This document shows positions 9,227 through 18,219 of a stretch of DNA of 39,994 nt, one piece after another. The DNA comes from an uncultured Alphaproteobacteria bacterium (GTDB taxonomy: Bacteria; Pseudomonadota; Alphaproteobacteria; HIMB59; GCA-002718135), in NCBI GenBank assembly GCA_902601455.1, contig CACKNC010000011.1:1-39994 (forward strand), in the 5' to 3' direction. The position numbers were made by a program, and so were the translations under genes. A model generated the notes under the pieces. The model ran no database searches. It was not told the origin of the DNA and was given only the letters and a program-made list of their open reading frames with translations. How positions within the stretch are numbered: the stretch's first letter is position 1; each line of letters opens with the position of its first letter.

Positions 9227-9676
9227 ATGAACATCAATTATTTTATGAATGAAGCAATTAAACAAGCTATTTATGCATTTAATAATAATGAAGTTCCTAT
9301 TGGGGGTATTTTAATTGATAGTAAGACAAAGGAAATAATCCATAGAAGTCATAATAAGGTGAACAAAGAAAAAAATGCTATGTATCATTGTGAAATTGAT
9401 TTGATAATGCATTCTTGTAAAGCATTATCACGTAAATATTTACATGATACTATAATGTTTGTTACCCTTGAACCTTGTTTAATGTGTGCGTCAGCCGTAA
9501 GTGAAGTACATATTGATAAATTATATTTTGGTGCTTATGATAATAAAAATGGAGGAATTGAAAACTTTAAGTTTCAATCAAAAAGAGAGCATGCATTTAA
9601 AACTGAAATATATGGCGGTATAATGGAGAATGATTGTAAAACTTTAATAGAGAATTTTTTTAAAAAATTGAGATAA
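9227..9676 (+). CDS. tadA: tRNA-specific adenosine deaminase (TadA-like)
   Basis: Zinc-dependent deaminase converting A34 to inosine in tRNA-Arg(ACG). The 149 residues show the cytidine/deoxycytidylate deaminase fold: EVPIGGILID (22-31), the zinc histidine and catalytic glutamate in H54-C-E56, and the zinc cysteines in EPCLMCASA (C84, C87). KLYFGAYDNKNGG matches the TadA region before helix 5. The usual HAE triad reads HCE here, and CAGA reads CASA, which are mild departures. A guanine or other small deaminase is a less likely alternative. It overlaps xseA by one base (TAATG). Confidence 0.83.
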   Translation: MNINYFMNEAIKQAIYAFNNNEVPIGGILIDSKTKEIIHRSHNKVNKEKNAMYHCEIDLIMHSCKALSRKYLHDTIMFVTLEPCLMCASAVSEVHIDKLYFGAYDNKNGGIENFKFQSKREHAFKTEIYGGIMENDCKTLIENFFKKLR

Positions 9677-11010
9677 TGAATTCAAATATAAATATTCCAG
9701 AGTATGGAGTTTCACAATTTAATAAAGCTATAAAAGATATAATTGAAGATCATTTCAGCTATGTGCGTATCAAAGGCGAGATATCCGAAATTCGTGTCGC
9801 TACTAAAGGTCAAATTTATATTACACTTAAGGATAAAGACTCTATTTTGAGTGCTGTTGTTTGGGAGCAAAAAAAGAGATCTCTTACTTTTGAGCCTGAA
9901 ATAGGTATGGAAGTAGCTTTAACAGGTAGGGTTACTACTTGGTCAAAATTTAAAACAACATACCAAATTGATGTAGATAAAATTGAAATTGCAGGAGAGG
10001 GAGCTCTATTAAAAATAATTGAAGAGAGAAAAAAAAGACTTGAAGAAAAAGGTTATTTTGATCAAGATATTAAGAAAAAAATTCCTTATTTGCCATCAAG
10101 AATTGGTGTTATTACTTCACCTACTGGTTCTGTAATTCACGATATTATTAATAGAGTTTCAGAACGATTCAAAACCTCAATTGATTTATGGCCTGTTGCT
10201 GTTCAAGGAACGGAAGCGCCACGAAATATAATTGATGCAATTCATGGCTTTAACTCAATAGATGATCAAAATAAACCAGATGTAATAATTATTGCTAGAG
10301 GTGGTGGAAGTACAGAAGATTTGATGGCCTTTAATGATGAAAAATTAGCAATCGCTGTAAGTACGTCAGATATTCCCATTATATCTGCAATTGGTCATGA
10401 AACAGATACAACTATAATTGATTACGTGTCTGATTTAAGAGCTTCAACACCTACTGCTGCGGCTGAATTAGTTGTTCCAGTTAAGTTAGAGCTAACTAAT
10501 ATCGTTAGTGGCCTTAACCAGAGAATGAGTTATGGAATGGATAACATATTTAAAGAAAATTTAACCAATCTTAAAAATCTGATTTCATATATTAAAACTC
10601 CACAACAAATAATAGAGTCATTTAAAGAACGGTTAAACTATATGGGCGTTGGGTTAAAAAGAAATTTGCAAAATAATGTACAAATGATCTTCAGAGATTT
10701 CTTAGTTTTAACTAAAAGTTTAAAATTTCCATCTGATTTGATAATTTTTAAAAGATCAAAGCTAAAAGATCTTTCAAAAAGTTTACATTTTTTAATAAGA
10801 AGAGATTTCAGATCTGGTAGTGAAAAATATAATTATTATGTTAAATTAATAGAAACTAATTCAATTCAATCAAATCTAAAAAAAGGTTACTCAATTATAT
10901 CTAAAAATAAAAAAATTATTAATAAATCTATAGATATAAAAGAAAATGACACTTTAAGTGCAACATTAATGGACAGCACAATAGAGATTAAAATAAAAAA
11001 AATTAATTAA
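9676..11010 (+). CDS. xseA: Exodeoxyribonuclease VII large subunit
   Basis: Catalytic subunit of ExoVII, which degrades single-stranded DNA in both directions. Its 444 residues match the family. The N-terminal OB-fold begins IPEYGVSQFNKAIKDII and continues through FSYVRIKGEIS and GQIYITLKDKDSILSAVVW. The catalytic core has GVITSPTGSVIHDIINR, IIARGGGSTEDLMAFND and SAIGHETDTTIIDYVSDLR followed by ASTPTAAAE. The rest is the coiled-coil arm with the C-terminal LKKGYSII motif. Its small subunit XseB is not in the window. It ends inside the palindrome TTAATTAA shared with the convergent gene. Confidence 0.95.
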   Translation: MNSNINIPEYGVSQFNKAIKDIIEDHFSYVRIKGEISEIRVATKGQIYITLKDKDSILSAVVWEQKKRSLTFEPEIGMEVALTGRVTTWSKFKTTYQIDVDKIEIAGEGALLKIIEERKKRLEEKGYFDQDIKKKIPYLPSRIGVITSPTGSVIHDIINRVSERFKTSIDLWPVAVQGTEAPRNIIDAIHGFNSIDDQNKPDVIIIARGGGSTEDLMAFNDEKLAIAVSTSDIPIISAIGHETDTTIIDYVSDLRASTPTAAAELVVPVKLELTNIVSGLNQRMSYGMDNIFKENLTNLKNLISYIKTPQQIIESFKERLNYMGVGLKRNLQNNVQMIFRDFLVLTKSLKFPSDLIIFKRSKLKDLSKSLHFLIRRDFRSGSEKYNYYVKLIETNSIQSNLKKGYSIISKNKKIINKSIDIKENDTLSATLMDSTIEIKIKKIN

Positions 11011-11878
11011 ACCTTTTATGTTGCCAAAACCAATTATCAGGATTCTCCCTTATCCATTTTTCAATAATATTATTAATTTCGAGCATTTTTTTTTCATCAC
11101 TAATTTCATCATTATTATGCGACAAAGGTTTTTCAAATGTAATTTGCAATTTATTGTTAGGTAAGCGTATGTTTTTCATGGGTACTAATCTTAGTTTATA
11201 CTTTCTAGCAATTTTCAAAAAACCTATCTGAGTTTTTACTTTTTTACCAAAAAAATTTACTTCATTTCCTGCAGAGTCTTTTTGATCAACTAATAAAAAA
11301 ATATTTTTACTATTTATTACGCCTTCGAGTATTTCTTTAGCACTTACCTTGCCTTTAGGCGTATAAAAACTATCATTAGATTTTAAAGCATCTGTTCTTT
11401 TTTTATAAATATATCTATTAAAAAAAGTATTATTTATGTGCCTATATATCGCTCCTGTTTTAAAACCATTTTGATCCAAAAAAGGTACACATACCTCCCA
11501 GTTACTAGAGTGAATACTAAAAAATATTACTGGTTTATTTTCTTTTTTAATTTGTTTAAGAACATCTAACCCTTTTATTTCAATTTTATGTTCGTCTTCT
11601 AGTAATTCTTTCAAAAAAGTTAATTCAAAAAGATTATGACCAAGATTTTGCCAGCTATTATTTATAATTTTTGAAATTTCCATCTCATTCAAATTAGGAA
11701 AAACCATTTTACAATTATTTTTAGCAATTTGATTGTATTTTGAAAGTTTACCTAAAAACATAAACGAATTAGTGATAATTTTTGAAGACACTTTTTTTGA
11801 AAAAGGAAATAGAAAAAAAATTATTATTTTAAAAAGAAAAAATTCTAGAAAATATCTGACAGAAATAAAAAAAGTCAT
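11003..11878 (-). CDS. Lipid A late acyltransferase, LpxL/HtrB family
   Basis: Membrane-anchored acyltransferase that adds a secondary acyl chain to Kdo-lipid A (family knowledge). The 291 residues begin with a hydrophobic anchor (about 10-27). The catalytic HxxxxE motif is HSSNWE (H123-E128). Further family features are AIYRHINNTFFNRYI, the LVDQKDSAGNEVNFFG block and the C-terminal NPDNWFWQHKRF, nearly invariant in this family. It is last in the LPS block and overlaps lpxK by one base. Which acyl position it modifies cannot be read from the sequence. Confidence 0.88.
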   Translation of the reverse strand: MTFFISVRYFLEFFLFKIIIFFLFPFSKKVSSKIITNSFMFLGKLSKYNQIAKNNCKMVFPNLNEMEISKIINNSWQNLGHNLFELTFLKELLEDEHKIEIKGLDVLKQIKKENKPVIFFSIHSSNWEVCVPFLDQNGFKTGAIYRHINNTFFNRYIYKKRTDALKSNDSFYTPKGKVSAKEILEGVINSKNIFLLVDQKDSAGNEVNFFGKKVKTQIGFLKIARKYKLRLVPMKNIRLPNNKLQITFEKPLSHNNDEISDEKKMLEINNIIEKWIRENPDNWFWQHKRFN

Positions 11879-12867
11879 TATTGATTTATTTTATTTTCAA
11901 TTATGTTAGATAATATTTCTAATAAAAGTTTTTCGTCGTCTAATTCAATAAAGCCATCAATAGTTTTGACCAAGGATCTAAAGTTCTTTGGTATTCTCAC
12001 CATATCTTTTTTTGTAGTTACAAGAATTGATTTGTTTTTATTTGCAATTTCTGCCAAATATAACAGATCATCCTCACTATAAATATGATGATCTGAATAG
12101 CTTATTGTATCCACAATATTTGCTTTAACTAATTTTAAAGAATTATAAAATTTTTCAGGATAAGCAATGCCTGCAAATGCTGTTACACTCTGACCTTTTA
12201 ACATCATATCATCTTCTTTAATCTTAAAATTTGCAGCAATTAAAGGAATATGTTTAGGTATTTTTTCTTTAACAGAGTCAGAAATTTCTCCAATTGTTAT
12301 AACTAAGTTAGTTCTTGATAATCCTCTGTTAATACTTTCTCTTAAGGGACCTGAAGGCATAACTCTTTTATTTCCAAATCCTTGTTCACCATTTATAACT
12401 ATAATTGAAAAATCTTTTTGGAGTGTAGGATTCTGAAAACCATCATCCATAACAATACAATCTGCTCCATTCTTGCTAGCCAATTGAAAAGATTTATTTC
12501 TATCCAGACCAATCCAAGTTGGAGCAATCTCAGATAATAGTAATGGTTCATCTCCTACACTTTTTGGGGAATGCCAATCATTAACTAGTGTATTATTTTT
12601 TTCTAAACCACCATAACCTTTAGATACAAAATGAGGTTTATATCCGGCCTTTGTTAACATATTACCAATTTTAAGAGCAACTGGAGTTTTACCAGCACCT
12701 CCCACTACAATATTACCAACGCAAATTATTGGTAAATTAGTTTTTCTCTCTCTACTTACTAGATTTCTAATTTTGGTACCAAATCTAAATATTAGAGAAA
12801 ATGGATATAGTGAATTTGATAACAAACTATCTTTTTTAAAGTACCAAAATTTTGGAGCTTTAAGCAT
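11878..12867 (-). CDS. lpxK: Tetraacyldisaccharide 4'-kinase
   Basis: Phosphorylates the 4'-position of the lipid A disaccharide precursor at the inner membrane. Its 329 residues carry the P-loop GNIVVGGAGKTP (51-62) with the usual N-terminal APKFWY start. Other conserved pieces are SKGYGG, DEPLLLSE, CIVMDDGFQNP (metal/catalytic region) and GPLRE. It starts in an 8-base overlap with waaA (ATGCTTAA) and ends in a one-base overlap with the LpxL-like gene. waaA-lpxK adjacency is typical of alphaproteobacteria. Confidence 0.94.
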   Translation of the reverse strand: MLKAPKFWYFKKDSLLSNSLYPFSLIFRFGTKIRNLVSRERKTNLPIICVGNIVVGGAGKTPVALKIGNMLTKAGYKPHFVSKGYGGLEKNNTLVNDWHSPKSVGDEPLLLSEIAPTWIGLDRNKSFQLASKNGADCIVMDDGFQNPTLQKDFSIIVINGEQGFGNKRVMPSGPLRESINRGLSRTNLVITIGEISDSVKEKIPKHIPLIAANFKIKEDDMMLKGQSVTAFAGIAYPEKFYNSLKLVKANIVDTISYSDHHIYSEDDLLYLAEIANKNKSILVTTKKDMVRIPKNFRSLVKTIDGFIELDDEKLLLEILSNIIENKINQ

Positions 12868-14092
12868 TATATTCTAGCTTAGAGTTTATGACACTTAATA
12901 ATTTATCTTCATCAAAAAAAACAGACTCAGAAAAAGCTAAAGCGTTTTGTTTTAGTTTAGAAATCAAATTTTTATCTTCAATTAAATTTATAATATTATT
13001 TTCTAATTCTTTTGAGTTTTTAATCATTAAACAACAATTTTTTTTTATCATATCTTCATATAAATTTTGCCAATTAAAAATATGAGGACCAGTTAAAATT
13101 GCACAATTTGCCACTGCAGCTTCGATTGGATTGTGACCACCATTATTTGTAAAAGAACCACCTAGAATTACTATATCACTTTTGTTATAAAATTCATCCA
13201 TTTTACCAAAGCTATCAATGATTAAGAATTGAAATTTACTATTATTAATTCCACTATGCAAACCTACATTTAATTTTTTAGAGCTAAACAATTCAAATAT
13301 CATTTTTGATCTTTCAGGATGACGAGGAGTTATAAAAAAATTTATTAGAGGATATTTTTTACTAATATTTTCAATATAAGGCATTATTAATTCCTCTTCA
13401 TTATGATGTGTGCTTGCAATCATTATATTTATATTTGTTGAAGATGATGAATTAGGTACAATTCTTAACTTATTTGTAAGTTTAAGATTGCCTAAATATC
13501 CTACCTCATTATTTGTAAGATTCTCAATTCTTTTTAAATCATTTTGACTTTGGGCATAAATTGCAAAAAAAGTTCTTGTAATAAATTTGTAATAAGAAGA
13601 AAAATATTTCCATTTATTAAATGATTTAGGTGATATTCTTGCGTTTAAAAAAACTGATGCTATTTTTCTTTCTCTTAATCTGACAATGGTATTTGGCCAT
13701 AGATCTGATTCTATCCAAATTACTAATTTTGGTTGCCAAAAATCTAAAAATTTATTAATCCAAAATGTGACATCGTAAGGTGCATATTGATGAATAATTT
13801 TATCACCATAGTTTGTTATTGCATAATCTGCAGCAGTCTTAGTTGTAGTGGTAATTAATATGTTATAATTATTAGAAAAATTATTTATTAAAAAATCACT
13901 AGATTTAAATTCCCCAACACTAGAAGCGTGAATCCAAATAAGTTCTTTTCCCATAGGTTTTTGTAAATTGGTAAAACCAAATCTTTCTCTATACCTAATT
14001 TTATCTTCTTTTTTGTTTAGAATTCTTATGAATGTATTAATTTTAATTAGAGGTATTAAGAAGTAAGATATAATTTTATATAATTTATGCAT
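12860..14092 (-). CDS. waaA: Kdo transferase
   Basis: Transfers 3-deoxy-D-manno-octulosonic acid to lipid IVA. It is about 410 residues. The N-terminus holds a membrane anchor (YKIISYFLIPLIKI), the RERFGF segment and the catalytic-glutamate region WIHASSVGEFKS. The GT30 C-terminal domain includes ASTHHNEEELI, TPRHPER, and GGSFTNNGGHNPIEAA for CMP-Kdo binding. I chose ATG 14092 (MHKLYK) over ATG 14101 (MKLMHKLYK) because it aligns with the usual family start and recreates the 8-base overlap (ATGCATAA) with the upstream gene; the longer start is possible. Confidence 0.93.
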   Translation of the reverse strand: MHKLYKIISYFLIPLIKINTFIRILNKKEDKIRYRERFGFTNLQKPMGKELIWIHASSVGEFKSSDFLINNFSNNYNILITTTTKTAADYAITNYGDKIIHQYAPYDVTFWINKFLDFWQPKLVIWIESDLWPNTIVRLRERKIASVFLNARISPKSFNKWKYFSSYYKFITRTFFAIYAQSQNDLKRIENLTNNEVGYLGNLKLTNKLRIVPNSSSSTNINIMIASTHHNEEELIMPYIENISKKYPLINFFITPRHPERSKMIFELFSSKKLNVGLHSGINNSKFQFLIIDSFGKMDEFYNKSDIVILGGSFTNNGGHNPIEAAVANCAILTGPHIFNWQNLYEDMIKKNCCLMIKNSKELENNIINLIEDKNLISKLKQNALAFSESVFFDEDKLLSVINSKLEYNA

Positions 14093-14762
14093 TAGTTTCA
14101 ATTTTAGCTTTTTCTACACAAATATTTAATTCTGTTTCTAGCATGTTTTTATACTCTTCAATTTCATTTTCAGTGCAATTTTTTGGAATTGTGATTGTTT
14201 TTCCCCACACAAAGGCACTTTTGGAAAAAGGCTTAGTAATTAAAAAGGAGTCCCATGATTTTAATGTTCTATATTTGGATGAGGCAAACCCAATAGGAAT
14301 AATTGGAACTTGAGTAGCTTTTGAAATTTTAATTATACCATCTGAGACTTTTTGATTTGGCCCTCTTGGCCCATCTGGAGTTATGCCGATATATTGTGAA
14401 TTTTTTAATAATGTAAAAATAGGTTTAAGAGATATTGATTTTTCATTTGATGAGGTAGGAATATTATTAAGTTTAAAATATTTTCCAACTATTGCACCAA
14501 ATCTTCCATCACTATGACCAGATGCTAGTATATTAATTTTAGTTTTAGACTTCCAACAGTAACTTATCATCATTAACTGACTATGCCAGAATGCCAAAAT
14601 AAATGGTCTATTATTTTGCCAGAAAAATTGAGGTGTTTCTATATTTTTAATAATTATAAATGAAGTTAAGGCTACAAACTTAATGTATATGACACTAAGT
14701 AAAGCTAGTAATTGTTGTATAAAGTAATTTTTTATTATTATTTTTTTAATTTTCATTTGCAT
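14085..14762 (-). CDS. DUF374-family lysophospholipid acyltransferase-like protein
   Basis: A 225-residue inner-membrane acyltransferase-like protein found upstream of waaA in many alphaproteobacteria. It has an N-terminal hydrophobic anchor (about 10-38), FILAFWHSQLMMISY, ASGHSDGRFGAIVGKYF and TPDGPRGPNQKVSDGII, all hallmark DUF374 blocks. VPIIPIGFASS and WDSFLITKPFSK follow. Its position between msbA and waaA implies a role in lipid A or outer-membrane lipid synthesis, but the reaction is not established by this sequence. ATG 14762 and ATG 14756 are both possible starts; both overlap msbA. Confidence 0.84.
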   Translation of the reverse strand: MQMKIKKIIIKNYFIQQLLALLSVIYIKFVALTSFIIIKNIETPQFFWQNNRPFILAFWHSQLMMISYCWKSKTKINILASGHSDGRFGAIVGKYFKLNNIPTSSNEKSISLKPIFTLLKNSQYIGITPDGPRGPNQKVSDGIIKISKATQVPIIPIGFASSKYRTLKSWDSFLITKPFSKSAFVWGKTITIPKNCTENEIEEYKNMLETELNICVEKAKIETNA

Positions 14763-16497
14763 TTTCTTGCAATTGTAATTTTTTGTAAACTGCAGAATGT
14801 TCTATCAAATGTTCATGATTGCCCTTATTTTCAATTTTACCATTTTCAATTGTGAAAATAATATCAGCATCTTTGATTGTACTTAATCTATGAGCAATTA
14901 TGATTGTAGTTTTGTCTTTCATTAATTCATCTAGTGCTTTCTGTATTTCTCTTTCTGTCAAATTATCTAAAGATGATGTGGCCTCGTCCATAACTAAAAT
15001 TGGTGCGTTTTTAATCAACGCTCTTGCAATTGCTATTCTTTGTCTTTGTCCACCTGATAATTTTATTCCACTTTCTCCAACAACTGTATTTAATTTGTCA
15101 GGAAGCTTTTCTGCAAATTTACTAACGCCTGACAACATTGCTATTTCTTCAATCTCTTTATCTCCACAAGACATATTTCCGTATCTAATATTATCTAAAA
15201 TACTTTCATTAAATAGAAGGGTTTCTTGAGTAATTAGTGAAATATTTTCTCTTAAATCAAAAAGAGATAATGATTTGATATTATGATTATCAATTTTAAT
15301 ATCACCAGAATAATTATCATAAAATCTAAGCAATAGATTTATTAATGTTGATTTTCCACTTCCTGACAAACCAACAAAAGCAGTTTTTTTACCTGATTCA
15401 ATTGTTAGATTAATACTTTCTAAAATATTATTTTCTTCAAAGGAAAAATTAATATTATTAAATTCAATATTTCCATTTAAATTTATTTTTTTAGAATCTA
15501 AATGTTTTTCTGACTTATCTTTTGATGTGTCTAGCAACAAAAAAATTCTTTCTGCACCTGCTAATCCCTCTTGAACACTTATATTAAGATTTCCAAGGGC
15601 TTTTACAGGCTGATATGCTAATAGGAGACTTACTAGAAAACTCATAAACTGACCTGTTGTCATAGTTTCATTTAAAACAAATACTCCTCCTGCATAAATT
15701 GATACAGCAACAGCTAAACTGCCAATAAACTCCATTAATGGACTTAATCTATTACTTATAAAAGCTGATCTGATAAAATTTCTTTTTATATATTCTATAT
15801 TATTAAAAGCTCTTTCCTTCTCAAACTCTTCTCTGTTGTAAGCTTTAACCTGACGTATCCCTTTTATGCTTTCAGATAATACATTAGAAAATTTTGCTAT
15901 TTCATTTTGAATTTCATAAGTAATTTTTCTTATACTTTTACCAATTTTTTTTATCGGCCAAATTGCTAAAGGAAAAGCAAAGAATGCAAAAAGTGTTAAA
16001 GACCAGCTTTGATAGAACATATTGCCGAGTAAAAAAACTATTACTAATATATCTTTGATTACGGCAGTGACTGATTTTACAATTGCCATTCTTAAATAAT
16101 ATGTGTCATTTATTAATCTAGATATTAGATTGCCTGATTTAGAGTCATTAAAATAAGTTAAATTTAGATACATTAGTTTTTCAAACATTTGTGATTGCAG
16201 TTTTGCGATAACGGAATGTGCCACTTTACTCATTTGATAGGAGTGTGTGTAAGTTGCTAATCCTTTGCATAGAGTTACTAAAATAATGGCAATAGGAATT
16301 AAAAATAACATATCTTTATTTCCCTTAATTAAAACCTCATCTAGAGCAGGCTGTACTAACCAAGCATGTAAACCTGTAGCACCAGCTGAAATAATCATCA
16401 TTAATAAGGCAATGAAGATTGTAATTTTATGACTTAATAAGTAATTATTAATAAGTCGTGAAATAACAGAATTTTTATTTGCGTTGAAATATCCCAT
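14746..16497 (-). CDS. msbA: Lipid A export ABC transporter MsbA
   Basis: Inner-membrane half-transporter (homodimer) that flips lipid A-core to the periplasmic face. The 583 residues hold a six-helix transmembrane domain (about 20-300), then an ATPase domain with Walker A GLSGSGKST (about 376-384), Q-loop LITQETLLFNESI, signature LSGGQRQR (480-487), Walker B ILVMDE (500-505) and the H-loop IIAHRLSTI. The substrate is inferred from context, since DUF374, waaA, lpxK and an LpxL-like gene follow in an overlapping series. A general multidrug or lipid exporter of the same family is the alternative. Confidence 0.87.
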   Translation of the reverse strand: MGYFNANKNSVISRLINNYLLSHKITIFIALLMMIISAGATGLHAWLVQPALDEVLIKGNKDMLFLIPIAIILVTLCKGLATYTHSYQMSKVAHSVIAKLQSQMFEKLMYLNLTYFNDSKSGNLISRLINDTYYLRMAIVKSVTAVIKDILVIVFLLGNMFYQSWSLTLFAFFAFPLAIWPIKKIGKSIRKITYEIQNEIAKFSNVLSESIKGIRQVKAYNREEFEKERAFNNIEYIKRNFIRSAFISNRLSPLMEFIGSLAVAVSIYAGGVFVLNETMTTGQFMSFLVSLLLAYQPVKALGNLNISVQEGLAGAERIFLLLDTSKDKSEKHLDSKKINLNGNIEFNNINFSFEENNILESINLTIESGKKTAFVGLSGSGKSTLINLLLRFYDNYSGDIKIDNHNIKSLSLFDLRENISLITQETLLFNESILDNIRYGNMSCGDKEIEEIAMLSGVSKFAEKLPDKLNTVVGESGIKLSGGQRQRIAIARALIKNAPILVMDEATSSLDNLTEREIQKALDELMKDKTTIIIAHRLSTIKDADIIFTIENGKIENKGNHEHLIEHSAVYKKLQLQENANEN

Positions 16498-16501
16498 GTT
16501 T

Positions 16502-17362
16502 TTAAAAGCTCAGTAAATATAGAAAAATAATAGCACCAAAAACGTTGTTTTGGCGGAATTTTTTTCCAGAATTTTGTTCAGATTTGTGATCCCACTTTAA
16601 TATATTTGCAATAATATAGATAAAGATACATAAATACACTAACAGTTTAATAATTTCAAAAGTTTGATTTAATGACAAGTAACCAATCATGATTAGCATT
16701 AAGGCATAAGAAGTTACGACTAAATATTTACCTTTATCTTCAAATAAAACTGCTGTTGATTTTATATTATTTTTTTTATCATCTATTAAATCTTGATAAG
16801 CATAAATTGTGTCATATCCAATAGTCCATACAACACATGCGAGATATAGAATTAAATATTCTTTTGTTATAGTTCCATAAAATTCTACTGAACAAATTAT
16901 AACTCCCCAATTAAATATGATACCAAGAAATAATTGAGGCCAAAAAGTTATACGTTTCATTAATGGATATAGTATAATTAAAGGAGTACACAATAAACCT
17001 ACCAAAACAGTTACAGTTTTAAATTGTAGTAAAATTAATAACCCAATAGTTAAAAGCACAAATAAAAAAATAATTGCATTAAAATTAGTTATTTTTTTTG
17101 ATGCGAGAGGTCTTGTTGCTGTTCTTTCAATTTTAGAGTCTATATCTTTATCAATTAAATCATTAATGATGCAACCGGCACTTCTCATGATCACTGATCC
17201 AATAATAAAAATAATATAGTAGCTAAGCAAATATTGTTCAGAAAATTCTAAGTAAGCAAGAGAAAAACAACAGGGCCATAGCAGAAGCATGAACCCAATA
17301 GGCTTATTTAACCTAATTAATTCAAAATAATTATGTATTTTTTCAGGAAATATTTTATCCAT
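16502..17362 (-). CDS. ubiA: 4-hydroxybenzoate polyprenyltransferase
   Basis: Integral membrane prenyltransferase that attaches the polyprenyl tail to 4-hydroxybenzoate in ubiquinone synthesis. The 286 residues are mostly hydrophobic helices. The first Asp-rich motif is NDLIDKDID (67-75), followed by ERTATRPLAS. The second is YDTIYAYQDLIDDKKN. The RLNKPIGFMLLLWPC N-terminus is characteristic of UbiA rather than of heme O synthase or chlorophyll synthase. It is the first gene of the - strand block, 4 bases ahead of msbA, and divergent from rsmE. Confidence 0.92.
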   Translation of the reverse strand: MDKIFPEKIHNYFELIRLNKPIGFMLLLWPCCFSLAYLEFSEQYLLSYYIIFIIGSVIMRSAGCIINDLIDKDIDSKIERTATRPLASKKITNFNAIIFLFVLLTIGLLILLQFKTVTVLVGLLCTPLIILYPLMKRITFWPQLFLGIIFNWGVIICSVEFYGTITKEYLILYLACVVWTIGYDTIYAYQDLIDDKKNNIKSTAVLFEDKGKYLVVTSYALMLIMIGYLSLNQTFEIIKLLVYLCIFIYIIANILKWDHKSEQNSGKKFRQNNVFGAIIFLYLLSF

Positions 17363-17363
17363 C

Positions 17364-17394
17364 TTGATATAAAGATTATAATAAAAAGTATAAT
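17364..17394 (+). promoter_or_regulatory. Candidate promoter for rsmE (near-leaderless)
   Basis: TTGATA (17364-17369) and a perfect TATAAT (17389-17394) with a rather long 19-base spacer. The expected transcript start (about 17400) is only a few bases before the rsmE ATG at 17406, which would make the message almost leaderless. No Shine-Dalgarno sequence is visible there. On the - strand, ATTATA at 17375-17380 reads TATAAT and could serve ubiA. Confidence 0.38.
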
Positions 17395-17405
17395 ACCCTA
17401 ATGTG

Positions 17406-18158
17406 ATGAAAAAGTCTAAAACCCGATTGTTTATAGAAAAAAAAATCTCTCAAAACTTAATGATATATATCAAGGAAAAACAACATCATTTTCTTAAAAA
17501 TGTTCTACGGATTAAATTAAATGATGTAATCAATGTATTTGATGGACTTACAGGAGAGTGGAGATCTCAAGTTATTTCAATTTCAAAAGACAAAACTGCT
17601 CTAAAGATTGAAAAAAAAATTAGAGAACTTGAAATACAACCTGATATTTGGTTAATATTTGCTCCAGTTAAAATATTTCGATTAAATATAATAATACAAA
17701 AAGCAGTAGAGTTAGGTGTTTTAAAGTTTATACCATGTAAAACTGATTTCTCAAATTTTGATAAATTAAATTATAAAAATTTAGAAATGAATGCCATTGA
17801 AGCTGCTCAACAATGTGAAAGATTAGATGTCCCAAAAATAGAAAAAATTATTAATCTAGATAAGATGATAAAAGAATTACCAGATGATCGCGCTTTAATA
17901 TTTTGTGATGAGTCAGATACCAATCTTCCATCAATATATGATGAATTGAAATGTAATTTAAATAATTATTCAAAATGGTCTGTAATTATTGGTCCTGAAG
18001 GTGGTTTTAGTAGTGAAGAGAGAGAATTAATTAAAAAACAAAAAAATGTTCTTCGCGTAACATTAGGTTCGAGAATATTAAGATCTGATACTGCTGCAAT
18101 TTCTTCCCTATTTTGTATACAATCCATGGTTGATAAGCGACAACCTGTCCTAAAATAA
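17406..18158 (+). CDS. rsmE: 16S rRNA (uracil1498-N3)-methyltransferase
   Basis: SPOUT-class methyltransferase modifying U1498 of 16S rRNA. About 250 residues: an N-terminal PUA-like domain (HHFLKNVLRIKLNDVINVFDG) and a C-terminal knotted SAM-binding domain with the family motifs GPEGGFSSEE and LGSRILRSDTAAI. KAVELGV and AAQQCERLDVPKI are also typical. ATG 17406 is chosen; GTG at 17403 would add one residue. It is divergent from ubiA and separated by 61 bases from the oxidase operon. Confidence 0.93.
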   Translation: MKKSKTRLFIEKKISQNLMIYIKEKQHHFLKNVLRIKLNDVINVFDGLTGEWRSQVISISKDKTALKIEKKIRELEIQPDIWLIFAPVKIFRLNIIIQKAVELGVLKFIPCKTDFSNFDKLNYKNLEMNAIEAAQQCERLDVPKIEKIINLDKMIKELPDDRALIFCDESDTNLPSIYDELKCNLNNYSKWSVIIGPEGGFSSEERELIKKQKNVLRVTLGSRILRSDTAAISSLFCIQSMVDKRQPVLK

Positions 18159-18219
18159 ACCCATGTTTAATTGCTTAAAGTACTGATAATTTGAAAATAT
18201 AGTATATATACATTCAAAA

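Noticed and set aside
14900-15229. A 109-codon + strand open frame opposite msbA.
   Set aside because: It is the complement of the conserved ATPase domain and has no ribosome site or recognisable motif.
18159-18219. Possible promoter elements before ctaC (TTGCTT, TATAGT).
   Set aside because: The best -35/-10 pair has a 21-base spacer, too long for a confident call, although an operon promoter is expected here.
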